From: Streptomyces gobiensis
GTDB taxonomy: Bacteria; Actinomycetota; Actinomycetes; Streptomycetales; Streptomycetaceae
Direction of reading: 5' to 3'
DNA length: 64,000 bases
NCBI RefSeq assembly: GCF_021216675.1
Contig: NZ_CP086120.1
Location: forward strand, 558,001-622,000
Each line of letters starts with the position of its first letter. Within the stretch, counting starts at the first letter, position 1. Positions 36,386 to 45,864 of the stretch are shown here, piece after piece. Made by a program: the position numbers and the translations under genes. The notes below the pieces were generated by a model. It saw nothing but the letters and a program-made list of their open reading frames with translations. It was not told the origin of the DNA and did no database searches.

Positions 36386-39300
36386 CTACTCCTCGTTCTT
36401 CTGCTGCGGGGTGCCGCGCTGCGTGCCGGTGTCCAGCAGTACGGCGAGTACGTCGACGTCCCACCCGGCGGCGGTACGGGCCTGCCACCCTGCCTTGGCG
36501 TAGGCGCGGTCCCGGTCTTCGGCGTCGGTGTCGGGGGAGCCGTCGGCTCCGGGGCGGTGGGAGAGTACGACCGCGACGCGCTGGGCGGGCCAGGCGAGTT
36601 CGGCGAGCCAGCCCTCCCCGCCGAGCTCGTAACCCTGCTCGGGGGCGGGCACGCCTCGGTCGGCGAGAGCGTGAGCCAGTTCGTGAAGGCCGGGGTCGTC
36701 TTCGAGGTACTCAAGGACTTCGTCCCAGCCCGGATCGCTTCCGGCTGTGCCGGGCATGTGCTGGCCGGGCTGTTCCTGGCGGTCGGCGGTCACGGCGGGT
36801 TGGCTGCGCTGGGAAGCCAGCCAGCCTCCGCCTCCTGTCACAGCCAGCTGGCTGAGGTCGAATCCGGGCAGCAGCGAGGCGGTGAGCTGTACCCCGTCCC
36901 CCTCGCCTTCGTTCAGGAACTGCAGCAGGTTCGTCCAGTACAGCCAAGCGCGCCAGCGCCGCCGATGAGCTTTCTGGTCTGCTTCGATGGTCTCCTCGGC
37001 ATCGTCCAGGACAGTGAGTGCCGTCCAGGAAGCCGCCTCCGGGCCCTGTCGCAGATCGATGGCGAAGACCAGCGAGCAGCCGCTGTTGTCCTGGATCCGC
37101 GCGATACGCACCTTGCCCTTGCCTCCGGGGAAGGGCTTACCGGCCAGCGCGTCAGCGATGCGTTCCGCGACGGCCTCCCCGTCGCCGAGCGTCGCGCTGG
37201 CGCCCGGCGCCCTGACCGTGCCCGCCAGGGCGCTCTGCACCCGCAGCAGCCAGCGCTCCGCGTCCGGTTGAGCGAGGTAACCCAGCAGGGTCTCCACGGG
37301 GTTGGCCCATATATAGCGCTGCATCTCCCGGGGGTCCGCCCCGCCCTTGCGGTACCAGTCGCACGCCTCCCGCTGGGCGTTGCCTCCGTACGGCTTCCAG
37401 ACGGGGTCGGCCTCCGCTGCTGTGTTTCCGGCGTGTCCGGCGTGTCCGGTCCAGGACTCCACATCGTCCCAGGTGAGCTGGAAGACGTGCCATCCTTCCG
37501 CGCGGAGCCGGGTGCGCTTGGCCGCGTCGTCAGCGACCCGGTTGCACTCCGGGCTGGCGTGGTAGCGGTAGCCGTCGAGGTACACCGCCACCCGCAGGGG
37601 TTCGGCGTCCAGGCGGTGGAAGACCACATCAGGCCGGGTCCAGCCCAGGTCCTGCTGGGTGTCAACCTGCCACCGGGTGACGGCTCCGTCGGGTGCCGTC
37701 AGCCGCAGCTCGCTGGAGCGGCGGCCGTCGGCTGTCCGTTCGCTGCGGGCACTGGCTTCGACGTCCGCGCGGGCGGCCCAGGTGAGCAGCCCGTTGAAGA
37801 ACCGCTGTTCCAGCTCGCTCTCCAGCTGCCTCACCAGGGTGATGTCCGCAGCTGAGGCGACCGGCTCCGTGTTCCATCCTGAGCCGTCGGGGCCGAGCAG
37901 CTCACTGAGGATGTCCAGGGCCTGGTCACGCGAGGCGTAGGCGTACTCGTTGTCGTCGATGTGGCGCAGCAGGCAGCGGTGGCACGCCTGACGGCCCTCC
38001 TGACGGCACACACAGCCCTCGATCACCTCGCGGGCCGCCGACAGCACCTGCAACAATCCGTCGCGTCCGGCCATCCGGTGCAGATAGCCGGTGCCTCCGG
38101 GCAGTGTGTCGTAGAGCGTGAGGTAGTGGCGGCGCAGATCCGAGTCGCCGCTGCCCGGCTCCGGCATGGAGTCCGGAGTCACGGCCAGATGGTCCGGGTC
38201 GCCGCCGTAGCTGCGGGAGACACCGGCCAGCAGGGCGGCCTTGAGGGAGACACGCCGCTCCTCGGTGTGTGCGGTGACGGCCGGGATGAGGATGCGCAGG
38301 GCCTCGGTACGCAGCTCCTGGGCGAGGAGGATGTCAACGCCGTCAGCACGGGGTCCCGTATGGGGAGGTTCCTCGCGCAGCCTCGGGCACCACGGCCGGT
38401 GGTGGGCGGCCCGCTTAGCGGGATCGTCGGGGCCGCCGTCCGGATCCGCGTGTCCGCAGGTGGCGCAGATCCAGAAGGGGTTGAGCCGAACCTGCTGCCC
38501 GGCGAAGGCGTCACCGCTGCCGTCGGCGCGGGCGGTTCCGACATTGATTCGGCGGATCGCGGCACTGCGGGTGAACTCCCAGCCGAAGGTGGCGCTCTTG
38601 TGGCGCCACGCCTGGTCGATCGCCTCCGGGGGAATGTCCACGGCGGTGACCACGGTGTAGTGCCGCTGCTCCCGCTCGTCCCTGTCGTCACGCACCCGGG
38701 CGTCATCGCGCTTGTCCCGGGACTGGACCCGGCGCGGGCTGATCACTCGGTGCAGGCAGCCGTTGTCGGCGATGGCGGCCGAGTGGCAGCGGGGACAGGG
38801 CGACGGGTCGTGCTCGGCCCGGTGCGTGCGAACGTAGCCACATGAGGGGCATACCCGCCACCACAGCCACGCCGGGCGTTTGACGCTGCCGATGTCAACG
38901 CCGGTGACGCGGTGCTTGTAGCCCTGGACGTAGAAGGTGTTGCCCGGGGCGAAGTCGGTCAGGGCCAGGCGCGCGGAGCGCTCGTAGACGAGGGTCTTCG
39001 TCCGGTACTCGGGCTTGCTGTCCTTGCCCGCTGTGCCCTCCTCGCGCCAGGTCAGCAGGGCTTCCAGCTCTGTGCGGGACTCCATGAGCCCGTAGTTGGG
39101 CAGCAGGCCCAGGTCGACCAGGGCCTGCTGGGCCGTAGCACTGCCGTGGGCCCGCTGCAGGCTGGTGACCGAGCGGCGTTCCGCGCGCAGTTCACGCGCC
39201 TGCTGCTGGGCTTCGGGGCCGCCTTCGTCCAGGGCGCGGGCCGCGGTGTCGATGGCGGCGAGCCGCTGCTGGAGTTCCCTCTTGCGCCGCTCCCAGAACG

Positions 39301-42300
39301 CCTGTGCCTCATGCAGGGCGCCGCGCAGGCCGCCGATCGCGTACGCGTGCAGCTCCTCGGCGGCCCGCGGGCTTACTCCCTGTTCACGGTCTTCGTCGTA
39401 CGCCGGGAACAACGCGAGGAACTTGCTGACGCGCGCCTGCCCGTCAGCGAGCGCCGCCTCGGCGAACTCCTGCAGCCAGCCCGACGCGCCGAACAGCGCG
39501 GACGCACGGTGGGGCAGGGGCGGCAGCGGCGCCTCGGTGTCCCGGCTGCCGGGGGCACGCAGGCGCCCAGCGCCCGCAAGGTCCAGCAGATGGGCGGTGT
39601 ACTGGCGGCGCAGGATCTCAACGGCGGAGAGGAAGCAGCCGGGAGGACGGATATCCCCGGCGATCATCTGGCGGGGCTCTTCGAGGTAGTAACGATCCCG
39701 GGGCCTGTTGCCGACCAGGGTGAGCAGATAGGCGTTGCCGGTGCGGCGGCCCGCGCGGCCGGTGCGCTGTACGTAGTTGGCGGGTCCGGTCGGAAGGGAG
39801 GCGAGGACCACGGCCGACAGGTCGCCGATGTCGATGCCGAGTTCGAGGGTCGGGGTGCAGGACAGGATCTGGGGGTTGGCGTAGTGGGCGTCGGTCCCGG
39901 CACGGAACGCCTGTTCCACGGCCTCCCGCTGGCCTCGGGTGAGGGTGCCGGTGTGTTCGGCGGTGTTGATGGTGTACGCCCCGGCTTCCCGGTACATACG
40001 CCGGTAGTAGTCCTGCGTGTAGTCCCGCTCGCGCAGGCTGGACGGGTCGGCGGGGTCTACCACGTGGCCGGTTCTGAGCTCGCCGCCGCAGCGGTAGCGC
40101 AGACACGGCTGCCCGTGCCAGTGGTCGGCGGAATCGGGGTGCACGGTCTGCTGCCAGCCACAGGACGCGCAGCGGGCGACGGCTTCGCTCACCACATCGT
40201 CGGAGAGCTTGCGCACCTGGATGTGCCCCGGCTGCAGGCCGTAGAGGCCGCTCCCGTCCCGGGCGGAGCGGACCGAGAGGACCCGCGCGTCGGCGAGCGC
40301 ACGCAGCAGCCGGGGCAGGAAAAGCCCCGTGGTTTGTGGCTGCAGGCCGAGGCAGCGCACCGTCCAGTCCTGGTACCACCCGCCCCGGCCGGTCACGCTG
40401 TCGAACTCGCTGCGCTGCTTCGCGCCGCTCAACAGAAAGCTGGGGGCCGCCCGGCCAGGGGGAAAGGCGGGCATGCCGGTGGGACGGCCGCCCCAGATCC
40501 CGAAGCGGCTGGTGCCCCCTTCCCGCAGCCATGGGTCCAGCCAGCGGTGCCGGATGGCACCGCGCAGGCGCAGCCGCTCCAGGACGCCGCGCACATACGC
40601 CACATACCGCTCGGCGTCGGGGACGGACCCGCCAGGGAGGGCGATCTCACCGGGTGTGGTGCGTAACAGCTCCTCCACGATGCCGCTGACCCCGTCCGGG
40701 TCGGCCAGCAGCACCTCGGCCGCGGCCGTACGGGTCAGCTCCAGGGTGCGGCCCAGCCGCGAGCTGAGCCCGAACTCCATGACGGCGGAGAAGGCCAGCC
40801 GCTCCGCGATCAGCTCCCAGGTCCGCCGCGACCCCTTGCTGCGCCCGCTCAGCAGGGTGTCCACCCCTGGCACGGTGTGCAGATCCGGCGGGATGACGGC
40901 AGCCCGCACCTCCTGGCTGTCGGCGACATCGCCCATGATGTCGGCCGCCAGGTCGTTGAGCGCGATGGGCTCCTCCTCGTCCATGCCCCTGGCGAGGAGT
41001 GAGCGGAAGGAGAAGGTGTAGGAGCGGTTGGCGACGTATCCGGCGCGGTGTGCGGCGTCCTGTACCGAGTCATTGAAGAGGAGGGTCTTGTTCTCCTTGA
41101 GGCTCTTGTTGAGCTCTCCCCCGGTGAACAGCTGGGTGACCGAGGCGGCGGCGAGCGCCGCGATGCCGGTACCGAGGTAGAAGATCGCCCCCGAAGTGCC
41201 GCAGGCCGGGCACTCATCGCGCTGCGCCGCCGCCTCGGCTGCCTTGTCGGCTGCGGCTTCCGCGAGCACGAACGCCACGTCGCGCAGCCGTGGCGCCGGA
41301 TTCCCCTCCCCGTCGAGATCCCGCGCGGGGTCCAGGGGCCGTATCCGCCCGGCTGCGGCGTCCAGGACGAGTACGGCGGCTCCGCCGCGCGGTATGTCCC
41401 CGCCCTGTGCTGCCCGGCGGGCCTCGGCGGGCGTCGCCGCGATCATGTTGCGGACGCGTCGTTTGTCCGCGCTGACGGAGGCACGCCGGGTCTTCTTGGG
41501 CTTGAGCTCGAGCATCACCGCGTCGGTGTCCGTGGCGAGCGCGGCCCAGCCGGACCGCCCGCACTCGCGGCAGTAGACCGCTGGAAGGTACACCTGGGCG
41601 GGAGGCGGGGCGCTGTCCTCGCCGGGGGCCGGGGCTTCGTCCGGCCCGGGCCCGGCAACCGGCGCCGTGGCGACGCCGTCCCGGGCCAGCTGTCCGTCCT
41701 CACCCATCCGCTCGTCGTCCCAGCGGAACTCCGCACGGCTCAACGCGACACCGCGCAGCAACTGCGCGACCGGCCGCACCCAGTGGTGCACCTCGATGGA
41801 GAGCAGGGGACGCCCGGGATGCTCCGGGTCGCGCGCGGTGGACAGCAGCGCCACATAACGGGCGAGCGCCTGGGCGGCCTCGCGGGGCCGCTGCTGGAGC
41901 GCGGCACCCCAGTGGTAGGCGTAGCGGGGCAGAACGCTGAGGATCTCGGCCATCGTGCGAGGCCGGCCGCCCAGGATCTCCAGCACGGCACCCGTCATAC
42001 GGTGCTGTCTCAGCCGGTCGCCCAACTGCTCAGCTAAGAGCCCTGATTCCCCGGTGAACGCGGCGGCCAGCCGGTCCACGGCCCCGGGATCACGCAGCGG
42101 ATCGCCGCAGGCATTGACCTCCTGCGGATTCGGGAAGGGTAAGGAAAAGTCGGGGTCTCCGGTGACATCGCCCGCGCTCTGCCGGTTCTCCCCCACCACG
42201 GCGGCGGCGGGGAAGGGTATACCGAAGATCTGCTCGGCCACGGAGGTCATCGGCCCGGCATCGCCGTCCGTACCGCCCTCGCCCAGGGTGGCGGAGGTCG

Positions 42301-43105
42301 CCACGGGACAGGCGCCGCCCAGCGGCCTGCCGGGGCGGGCAAGCCCGGTGACGGCACCGAGCCGCCGCAGCAGCATGGCCACATCGGTGCCCTGCGCGCC
42401 GTCGTAGGTGTGGAACTCGTCCAGCACCACATAGGCGAGCGGGCAATCCCGCCACAGCCGCTGGTCCTCAGGGCGCTGCACCAGCAGATCGAGCATCTTG
42501 TAGTTGGTGATGAGGATGTCGGGCCGGGCCCGCCTGATCTCCTCCCGGCGCATCATCACTTTCGGCGCGGCCTGCCGCACTTCGGCGGAGGGGGTGTCTC
42601 CGACGTACAGACCGGCAGTGACGTCCTTCAGCCGCGGATCCTGCTCCAGCAGCTCGCTCAGCCGGTGCGCCTGGTCGGTGGCGAGCGCGTTCATGGGGTA
42701 GAGAAGGAGCGCCTTCACTCCCTCCTGACCGGCGACCCGGGCCCGGCGGCAGTGATCGAGTACGGGGACGAGGAAGGACTCGGTCTTGCCGGAGCCGGTG
42801 CCCGTGGTCACCAGGGTGGGCTCCGCGACGCCGTGCAGCGTACTGAGCCGCTCCCACGCCCGCGCCTGGTGCGCATACGGTAAGAAGTCGCGCGGCCACC
42901 ATCCCAGATACCGCTGCCAGCCCTCGCCCGCGACCTGGAACGGGGTGCGGATGCGCAGGTAGGGCCCCCGGAAGATGCCCTCCTCCGGATCAGTGAGAAA
43001 GTCCTCCAGCGCCCGGCGCGTGCCCTCATCCGCCAGCGCGTATGTCGTCGACAGATACTGGCTGAGGCTTCCCTGCACTTGCTCTGCGGCGAGGGTGGGG
43101 CGCAC
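36386..43105 (-). CDS. DUF1998 superfamily 2 helicase with C-terminal Vsr-like nuclease domain (DruE/DrmAB-like)
   Basis: 2239 residues from GTG at 43105 (GAAGGAG 8 bases upstream; VRPTLAAEQ is the family's usual opening). Order: DEAD-type ATPase with TGTGSGKTES (~103) and LDEFHTYDGAQGTD (~230); helicase C with ELGIDIGDLSAVVL and QRTGRAGRRTG (~1081-1125); a CPSCG-n-CPRC zinc finger (~1420); the DUF1998/MZB region LPGGTGYLHRM with a CxC-n-CxxC cluster (~1668-1715); then a Vsr/DUF559-like nuclease (PDVVFHRL, VAVYLDGYRYHASPE, GWHVFQLTWDDV, ~1811-1870). It is probably a phage-DNA helicase-nuclease. It contains four TTA codons (42881, 42140, 42035, 40664). Confidence 0.9.
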   Translation of the reverse strand: MRPTLAAEQVQGSLSQYLSTTYALADEGTRRALEDFLTDPEEGIFRGPYLRIRTPFQVAGEGWQRYLGWWPRDFLPYAHQARAWERLSTLHGVAEPTLVTTGTGSGKTESFLVPVLDHCRRARVAGQEGVKALLLYPMNALATDQAHRLSELLEQDPRLKDVTAGLYVGDTPSAEVRQAAPKVMMRREEIRRARPDILITNYKMLDLLVQRPEDQRLWRDCPLAYVVLDEFHTYDGAQGTDVAMLLRRLGAVTGLARPGRPLGGACPVATSATLGEGGTDGDAGPMTSVAEQIFGIPFPAAAVVGENRQSAGDVTGDPDFSLPFPNPQEVNACGDPLRDPGAVDRLAAAFTGESGLLAEQLGDRLRQHRMTGAVLEILGGRPRTMAEILSVLPRYAYHWGAALQQRPREAAQALARYVALLSTARDPEHPGRPLLSIEVHHWVRPVAQLLRGVALSRAEFRWDDERMGEDGQLARDGVATAPVAGPGPDEAPAPGEDSAPPPAQVYLPAVYCRECGRSGWAALATDTDAVMLELKPKKTRRASVSADKRRVRNMIAATPAEARRAAQGGDIPRGGAAVLVLDAAAGRIRPLDPARDLDGEGNPAPRLRDVAFVLAEAAADKAAEAAAQRDECPACGTSGAIFYLGTGIAALAAASVTQLFTGGELNKSLKENKTLLFNDSVQDAAHRAGYVANRSYTFSFRSLLARGMDEEEPIALNDLAADIMGDVADSQEVRAAVIPPDLHTVPGVDTLLSGRSKGSRRTWELIAERLAFSAVMEFGLSSRLGRTLELTRTAAAEVLLADPDGVSGIVEELLRTTPGEIALPGGSVPDAERYVAYVRGVLERLRLRGAIRHRWLDPWLREGGTSRFGIWGGRPTGMPAFPPGRAAPSFLLSGAKQRSEFDSVTGRGGWYQDWTVRCLGLQPQTTGLFLPRLLRALADARVLSVRSARDGSGLYGLQPGHIQVRKLSDDVVSEAVARCASCGWQQTVHPDSADHWHGQPCLRYRCGGELRTGHVVDPADPSSLRERDYTQDYYRRMYREAGAYTINTAEHTGTLTRGQREAVEQAFRAGTDAHYANPQILSCTPTLELGIDIGDLSAVVLASLPTGPANYVQRTGRAGRRTGNAYLLTLVGNRPRDRYYLEEPRQMIAGDIRPPGCFLSAVEILRRQYTAHLLDLAGAGRLRAPGSRDTEAPLPPLPHRASALFGASGWLQEFAEAALADGQARVSKFLALFPAYDEDREQGVSPRAAEELHAYAIGGLRGALHEAQAFWERRKRELQQRLAAIDTAARALDEGGPEAQQQARELRAERRSVTSLQRAHGSATAQQALVDLGLLPNYGLMESRTELEALLTWREEGTAGKDSKPEYRTKTLVYERSARLALTDFAPGNTFYVQGYKHRVTGVDIGSVKRPAWLWWRVCPSCGYVRTHRAEHDPSPCPRCHSAAIADNGCLHRVISPRRVQSRDKRDDARVRDDRDEREQRHYTVVTAVDIPPEAIDQAWRHKSATFGWEFTRSAAIRRINVGTARADGSGDAFAGQQVRLNPFWICATCGHADPDGGPDDPAKRAAHHRPWCPRLREEPPHTGPRADGVDILLAQELRTEALRILIPAVTAHTEERRVSLKAALLAGVSRSYGGDPDHLAVTPDSMPEPGSGDSDLRRHYLTLYDTLPGGTGYLHRMAGRDGLLQVLSAAREVIEGCVCRQEGRQACHRCLLRHIDDNEYAYASRDQALDILSELLGPDGSGWNTEPVASAADITLVRQLESELEQRFFNGLLTWAARADVEASARSERTADGRRSSELRLTAPDGAVTRWQVDTQQDLGWTRPDVVFHRLDAEPLRVAVYLDGYRYHASPECNRVADDAAKRTRLRAEGWHVFQLTWDDVESWTGHAGHAGNTAAEADPVWKPYGGNAQREACDWYRKGGADPREMQRYIWANPVETLLGYLAQPDAERWLLRVQSALAGTVRAPGASATLGDGEAVAERIADALAGKPFPGGKGKVRIARIQDNSGCSLVFAIDLRQGPEAASWTALTVLDDAEETIEADQKAHRRRWRAWLYWTNLLQFLNEGEGDGVQLTASLLPGFDLSQLAVTGGGGWLASQRSQPAVTADRQEQPGQHMPGTAGSDPGWDEVLEYLEDDPGLHELAHALADRGVPAPEQGYELGGEGWLAELAWPAQRVAVVLSHRPGADGSPDTDAEDRDRAYAKAGWQARTAAGWDVDVLAVLLDTGTQRGTPQQKNEE

Positions 43106-43226
43106 GAAGGGCACTCCTTCACTGAAACGGTGCACGCGAGGGCCGTGGGGTGATCAAAGATACGCTCAGATCAGCGGAAGATCAGGCATTCGACGACAGA
43201 GCGGCACCCTTGGCGGCGTCTTGCGG

Positions 43227-44144
43227 TCACGCGACGGTCGGGTGTGCGGCGGGTGTCCCCAACTGGCGGGCTCTGCGGGCGGCTCGGAACGCCGAATAGC
43301 CGGGGCTGTCGGCGATGGGGGGCATGGGCTCGGGGTCTGCTTCGAGGCAGGCCGAGCAGCGGTCTTCGTCCGCCTCGGGCAGGAACAGGCGCGGCTGGGT
43401 GTGCGTGCCCGCGCACTCTCGCATCCGGGCGGTGCGGGGAGGTGGCTGTGGGGCCGGGATGTCCTGGCGGGGGAGGTCCGGGAGGGCGTGTTCCAGGCGC
43501 CAGCGCAGTACGGCCAGGGGTGAACGGGCGCCGTCCAGGCCCTCGGTGAGGGTTCGGCGCAGCTGGTCGTGTGCGATGCCGCGCTCCAGCCAGGGTGCGG
43601 CGAGGGGTGCCCACTGCCGCGCGGTGCGGGCGGACATCGCGAGGCGGGGGTCCGTGTGCGCCAGCGACCGCAGCAGCGCTTCCGCCGCTGCGGGGGCGGC
43701 GGGTTGGTGGGAGGTGTTCTCCTCAGGAGTGTTCGGGGGTTGACCGCCGACGGACCGGTGAGTCGGCTCACCGACGGCCGGTGGGGCGGCACTCGGCGGC
43801 GGCCCGGTGGGAGCGGGCTCACCCCGGAGGGCCTCCTCGGCCTCCTCCCGTGTGAGGGGAACGTTCGACACCAGCTGCGTCGTCACCCAGCGGCCCCGGT
43901 CGCCCTGGTACCGCCGCTCGTGGAGATAGCCCTCTTCGAGTAGTTCCCGCTTGGCTTTCTGGAAGGCGGCCTTGCCCATGCCCGCGCGTTCGGCCGTCTT
44001 CGACAGGGGTTCGTCCACATCGTCCGGCAGGGACAGCTGCCAGGTCAGCAGACGCACGGCGTCCGAGGACAGCCGGGGGTGGCGGATGATCTCGTTCGGA
44101 ACCTGCGAGAAGAAGCGCGCAGGCGCGATAACATGCCGATGCAT
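43227..44144 (-). CDS. Winged-helix DNA-binding protein of integrative-element type
   Basis: 305 residues from ATG at 44144 (MHRHVIAPARFF). Residues ~10-110 hold a helix-turn-helix/winged-helix region (RLSSDAVRLLTWQLSL, KTAERAGMGKAAFQKAKRELLEEGYLHERRYQG). A Pro/Ala linker follows, then a helical segment and a C-terminal CxxC-type pair (EDRCSACLEADP). Streptomyces has many copies of this family next to XRE-DUF397 cassettes and mobile regions. A regulatory or replication-linked role is assumed, not shown. Confidence 0.78.
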   Translation of the reverse strand: MHRHVIAPARFFSQVPNEIIRHPRLSSDAVRLLTWQLSLPDDVDEPLSKTAERAGMGKAAFQKAKRELLEEGYLHERRYQGDRGRWVTTQLVSNVPLTREEAEEALRGEPAPTGPPPSAAPPAVGEPTHRSVGGQPPNTPEENTSHQPAAPAAAEALLRSLAHTDPRLAMSARTARQWAPLAAPWLERGIAHDQLRRTLTEGLDGARSPLAVLRWRLEHALPDLPRQDIPAPQPPPRTARMRECAGTHTQPRLFLPEADEDRCSACLEADPEPMPPIADSPGYSAFRAARRARQLGTPAAHPTVA

Positions 44145-44375
44145 TCCGGGGACTCCTACATGGTCCGATCCTCGCGGATGTAGACCCCTGGCAGGTGTTC
44201 CTAGGCACCGGCCGGGGGTCGCCTCGTATCGGCACGAGGCAACCCGCTCAGCGGCACCGTACACCGCGCGTGATGGCGCGGTGACGCTCTTGTCACCACC
44301 CGTAACTTCCCGGTCAGTGCTGTGCGTTAGTACGCATCTACGTATCGCCTGCGGCCATTTCCGGACAGCAGACAG

Positions 44376-44843
44376 TCACCTTCGGACCCGGATCGTGGCC
44401 CATACGGTCTTGCCCGGGGCGGATGGCTCACGCATACGGACGCCCCAGTCGACGGCGAGGGCCGCGACGAGAAGAAGGCCGCGACCGGACTCATCGCCGG
44501 GAGCGGGCGTCGTCAGGTCCTGCGTCGGCGGGTGCGCATCGCTGCGGGTGTCGGTGATCTCGACGAGGAGGACTGAACCCAGGAGGGTGAGGGCCAGCTC
44601 GAAGTCGCGGCCGGGGACCCGGCCGTGGAGGACGGCGTTCGCGGTGAGCTCGGCGACAACGGCCGCTGCGATCTCGGAGGGCTCGCTCCCGTAGGCGATC
44701 CCCCACTCGTCCAGCTGGTGAAGGACGAGCAGCCGGGCGAGGCGGGCCGCCCGACGGGTGGCGGAGAACCGCTGAACGAACATACGCTCGGTAGTAGGCA
44801 GTTCGGGCACGTGGGAGGTGTACTGGATCTGCATGGCGGACAC
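44376..44843 (-). CDS. Anti-sigma-factor-type ATP-binding protein (RsbW-like HATPase)
   Basis: 155 residues from GTG at 44843; an ATG at 44834 is equally possible. The compact GHKL ATPase domain shows the N box (ELTANAVLHG), G1 (ITDTRSDAHPP, degenerate), and G2 (ESGRGLLLVAAL). Such small Streptomyces proteins are serine kinase/anti-sigma-like regulators and commonly pair with XRE and DUF397 genes, as here. It is divergent from the XRE gene across a 10-bp palindrome. Confidence 0.88.
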   Translation of the reverse strand: MSAMQIQYTSHVPELPTTERMFVQRFSATRRAARLARLLVLHQLDEWGIAYGSEPSEIAAAVVAELTANAVLHGRVPGRDFELALTLLGSVLLVEITDTRSDAHPPTQDLTTPAPGDESGRGLLLVAALAVDWGVRMREPSAPGKTVWATIRVRR

Positions 44844-44879
44844 GTTCGCGGTCAGGCGGTGCCAGGACCAGGGCGCCAG

Positions 44880-44904
44880 CCCCTACGCTTGGTCAGCGTA
44901 GGGG
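44880..44904. promoter_or_regulatory. 10-bp perfect inverted repeat upstream of the XRE gene
   Basis: CCCCTACGCT (44880-44889) and AGCGTAGGGG (44895-44904) are perfect inverted arms around TGGTC in the divergent gap between the HATPase gene and the XRE gene. The symmetry and position suit an operator for the XRE regulator; this is inference. Confidence 0.5.
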
Positions 44905-44988
44905 CACGCGGGGTGGACAGTCGGCCTAATGGCCCGTAACTCTGGGTGAGTTGAGCGCGGGGCGCTGACCGCACGGAGGTGGCCGGAC

Positions 44989-45864
44989 ATGACCGACGAC
45001 TACGACGTCCACGCGGACGGCCCTGGCGCGCCAGGGGGCCGGGAACCGAACGGCAACGAGCCCGAACGCTCCGACAGCCTGCGGACTTTCGGCGCCGTGG
45101 CCCAGGCCTTCCGCGAACGCGCGGGGCTCACACAGGAACAGCTCGCACCCAAGACCGGCTACGCCGTCAGTACGATCGCAGCGATCGAACAGGGTCGGCG
45201 CTTCCCGCCCCGCCGCTTCATCGAGCGGGCCGAGGAGGAGTTGGACGCCTTCAACGCACTGCGGAAGGCTGCGCGCTACCTGTCCCGGCAGCCGGGCCTC
45301 GCTGCCTGGTTCCGGCAGTGGGCAAAGCTGGAGGCGCAGGCAGTCAGCCTCTGCACGTACGAGTCCAGGCTCGTGCCGGGACTGTTGCAGACGGAGACGT
45401 ACACCCGGACCTTGTTCGAAAACCGCATTCCACCGCTGTCTGACGAAGAGATCGAGGCCCAGCTCACGGCCCGCCTCGAGCGTCAACGGCTGCTCAGCGA
45501 ACGGCCAAACACCGCATTCAGCTTCATCCTTGAAGAGCAGCTATTTCTGCGGCGCACGGGTGGTGCGGAGGTCATGCGGGAGCTCATCGACCATGTGCTG
45601 AGGCTCGCAACTCTGCGGAACGTTGAGACCCAGGTTGTACCGCTGGCGCGGGAAATCCATGCCGGGATGGACGGTCCCATGCAGTTGCTAGAGACCCCCG
45701 AAAACCAGTGGTTCGGCTACTGCGAAGGGCAGGAGAGTGGCCAATTCGTCTCTGGCCTGAAGACGATCAGTGTGCTCCAGATGCGGTATGCCAAACTGCG
45801 CTCGCAGGCCCTCACCCCCGAGGACTCCGCAGGCCTGCTGGAGCGACTGCGAGGAGCGCTATGA
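44989..45864 (+). CDS. XRE-family regulator with DUF5753 domain
   Basis: 291 residues from ATG at 44989, with GGAGG upstream. The N-terminal HTH_3 region spans ~25-75 (AFRERAGLTQEQLAPKTGYAVSTIAAIEQG). The C-terminal ~180 residues are DUF5753: WFRQWAKLEAQAVSLCTYES, PGLLQTETYTRTLFE, and VVPLAREIHAGMDGPMQLLE. These proteins control adjacent DUF397 genes (the BldB/WhiJ-type system) in morphological and antibiotic regulation. Its stop overlaps the DUF397 start as ATGA. Confidence 0.95.
   Translation: MTDDYDVHADGPGAPGGREPNGNEPERSDSLRTFGAVAQAFRERAGLTQEQLAPKTGYAVSTIAAIEQGRRFPPRRFIERAEEELDAFNALRKAARYLSRQPGLAAWFRQWAKLEAQAVSLCTYESRLVPGLLQTETYTRTLFENRIPPLSDEEIEAQLTARLERQRLLSERPNTAFSFILEEQLFLRRTGGAEVMRELIDHVLRLATLRNVETQVVPLAREIHAGMDGPMQLLETPENQWFGYCEGQESGQFVSGLKTISVLQMRYAKLRSQALTPEDSAGLLERLRGAL

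Noticed and set aside
38912..40666. 584-codon plus-strand frame inside the DUF1998 helicase
   Set aside because: Antisense shadow; the opposite frame carries helicase and zinc motifs throughout.
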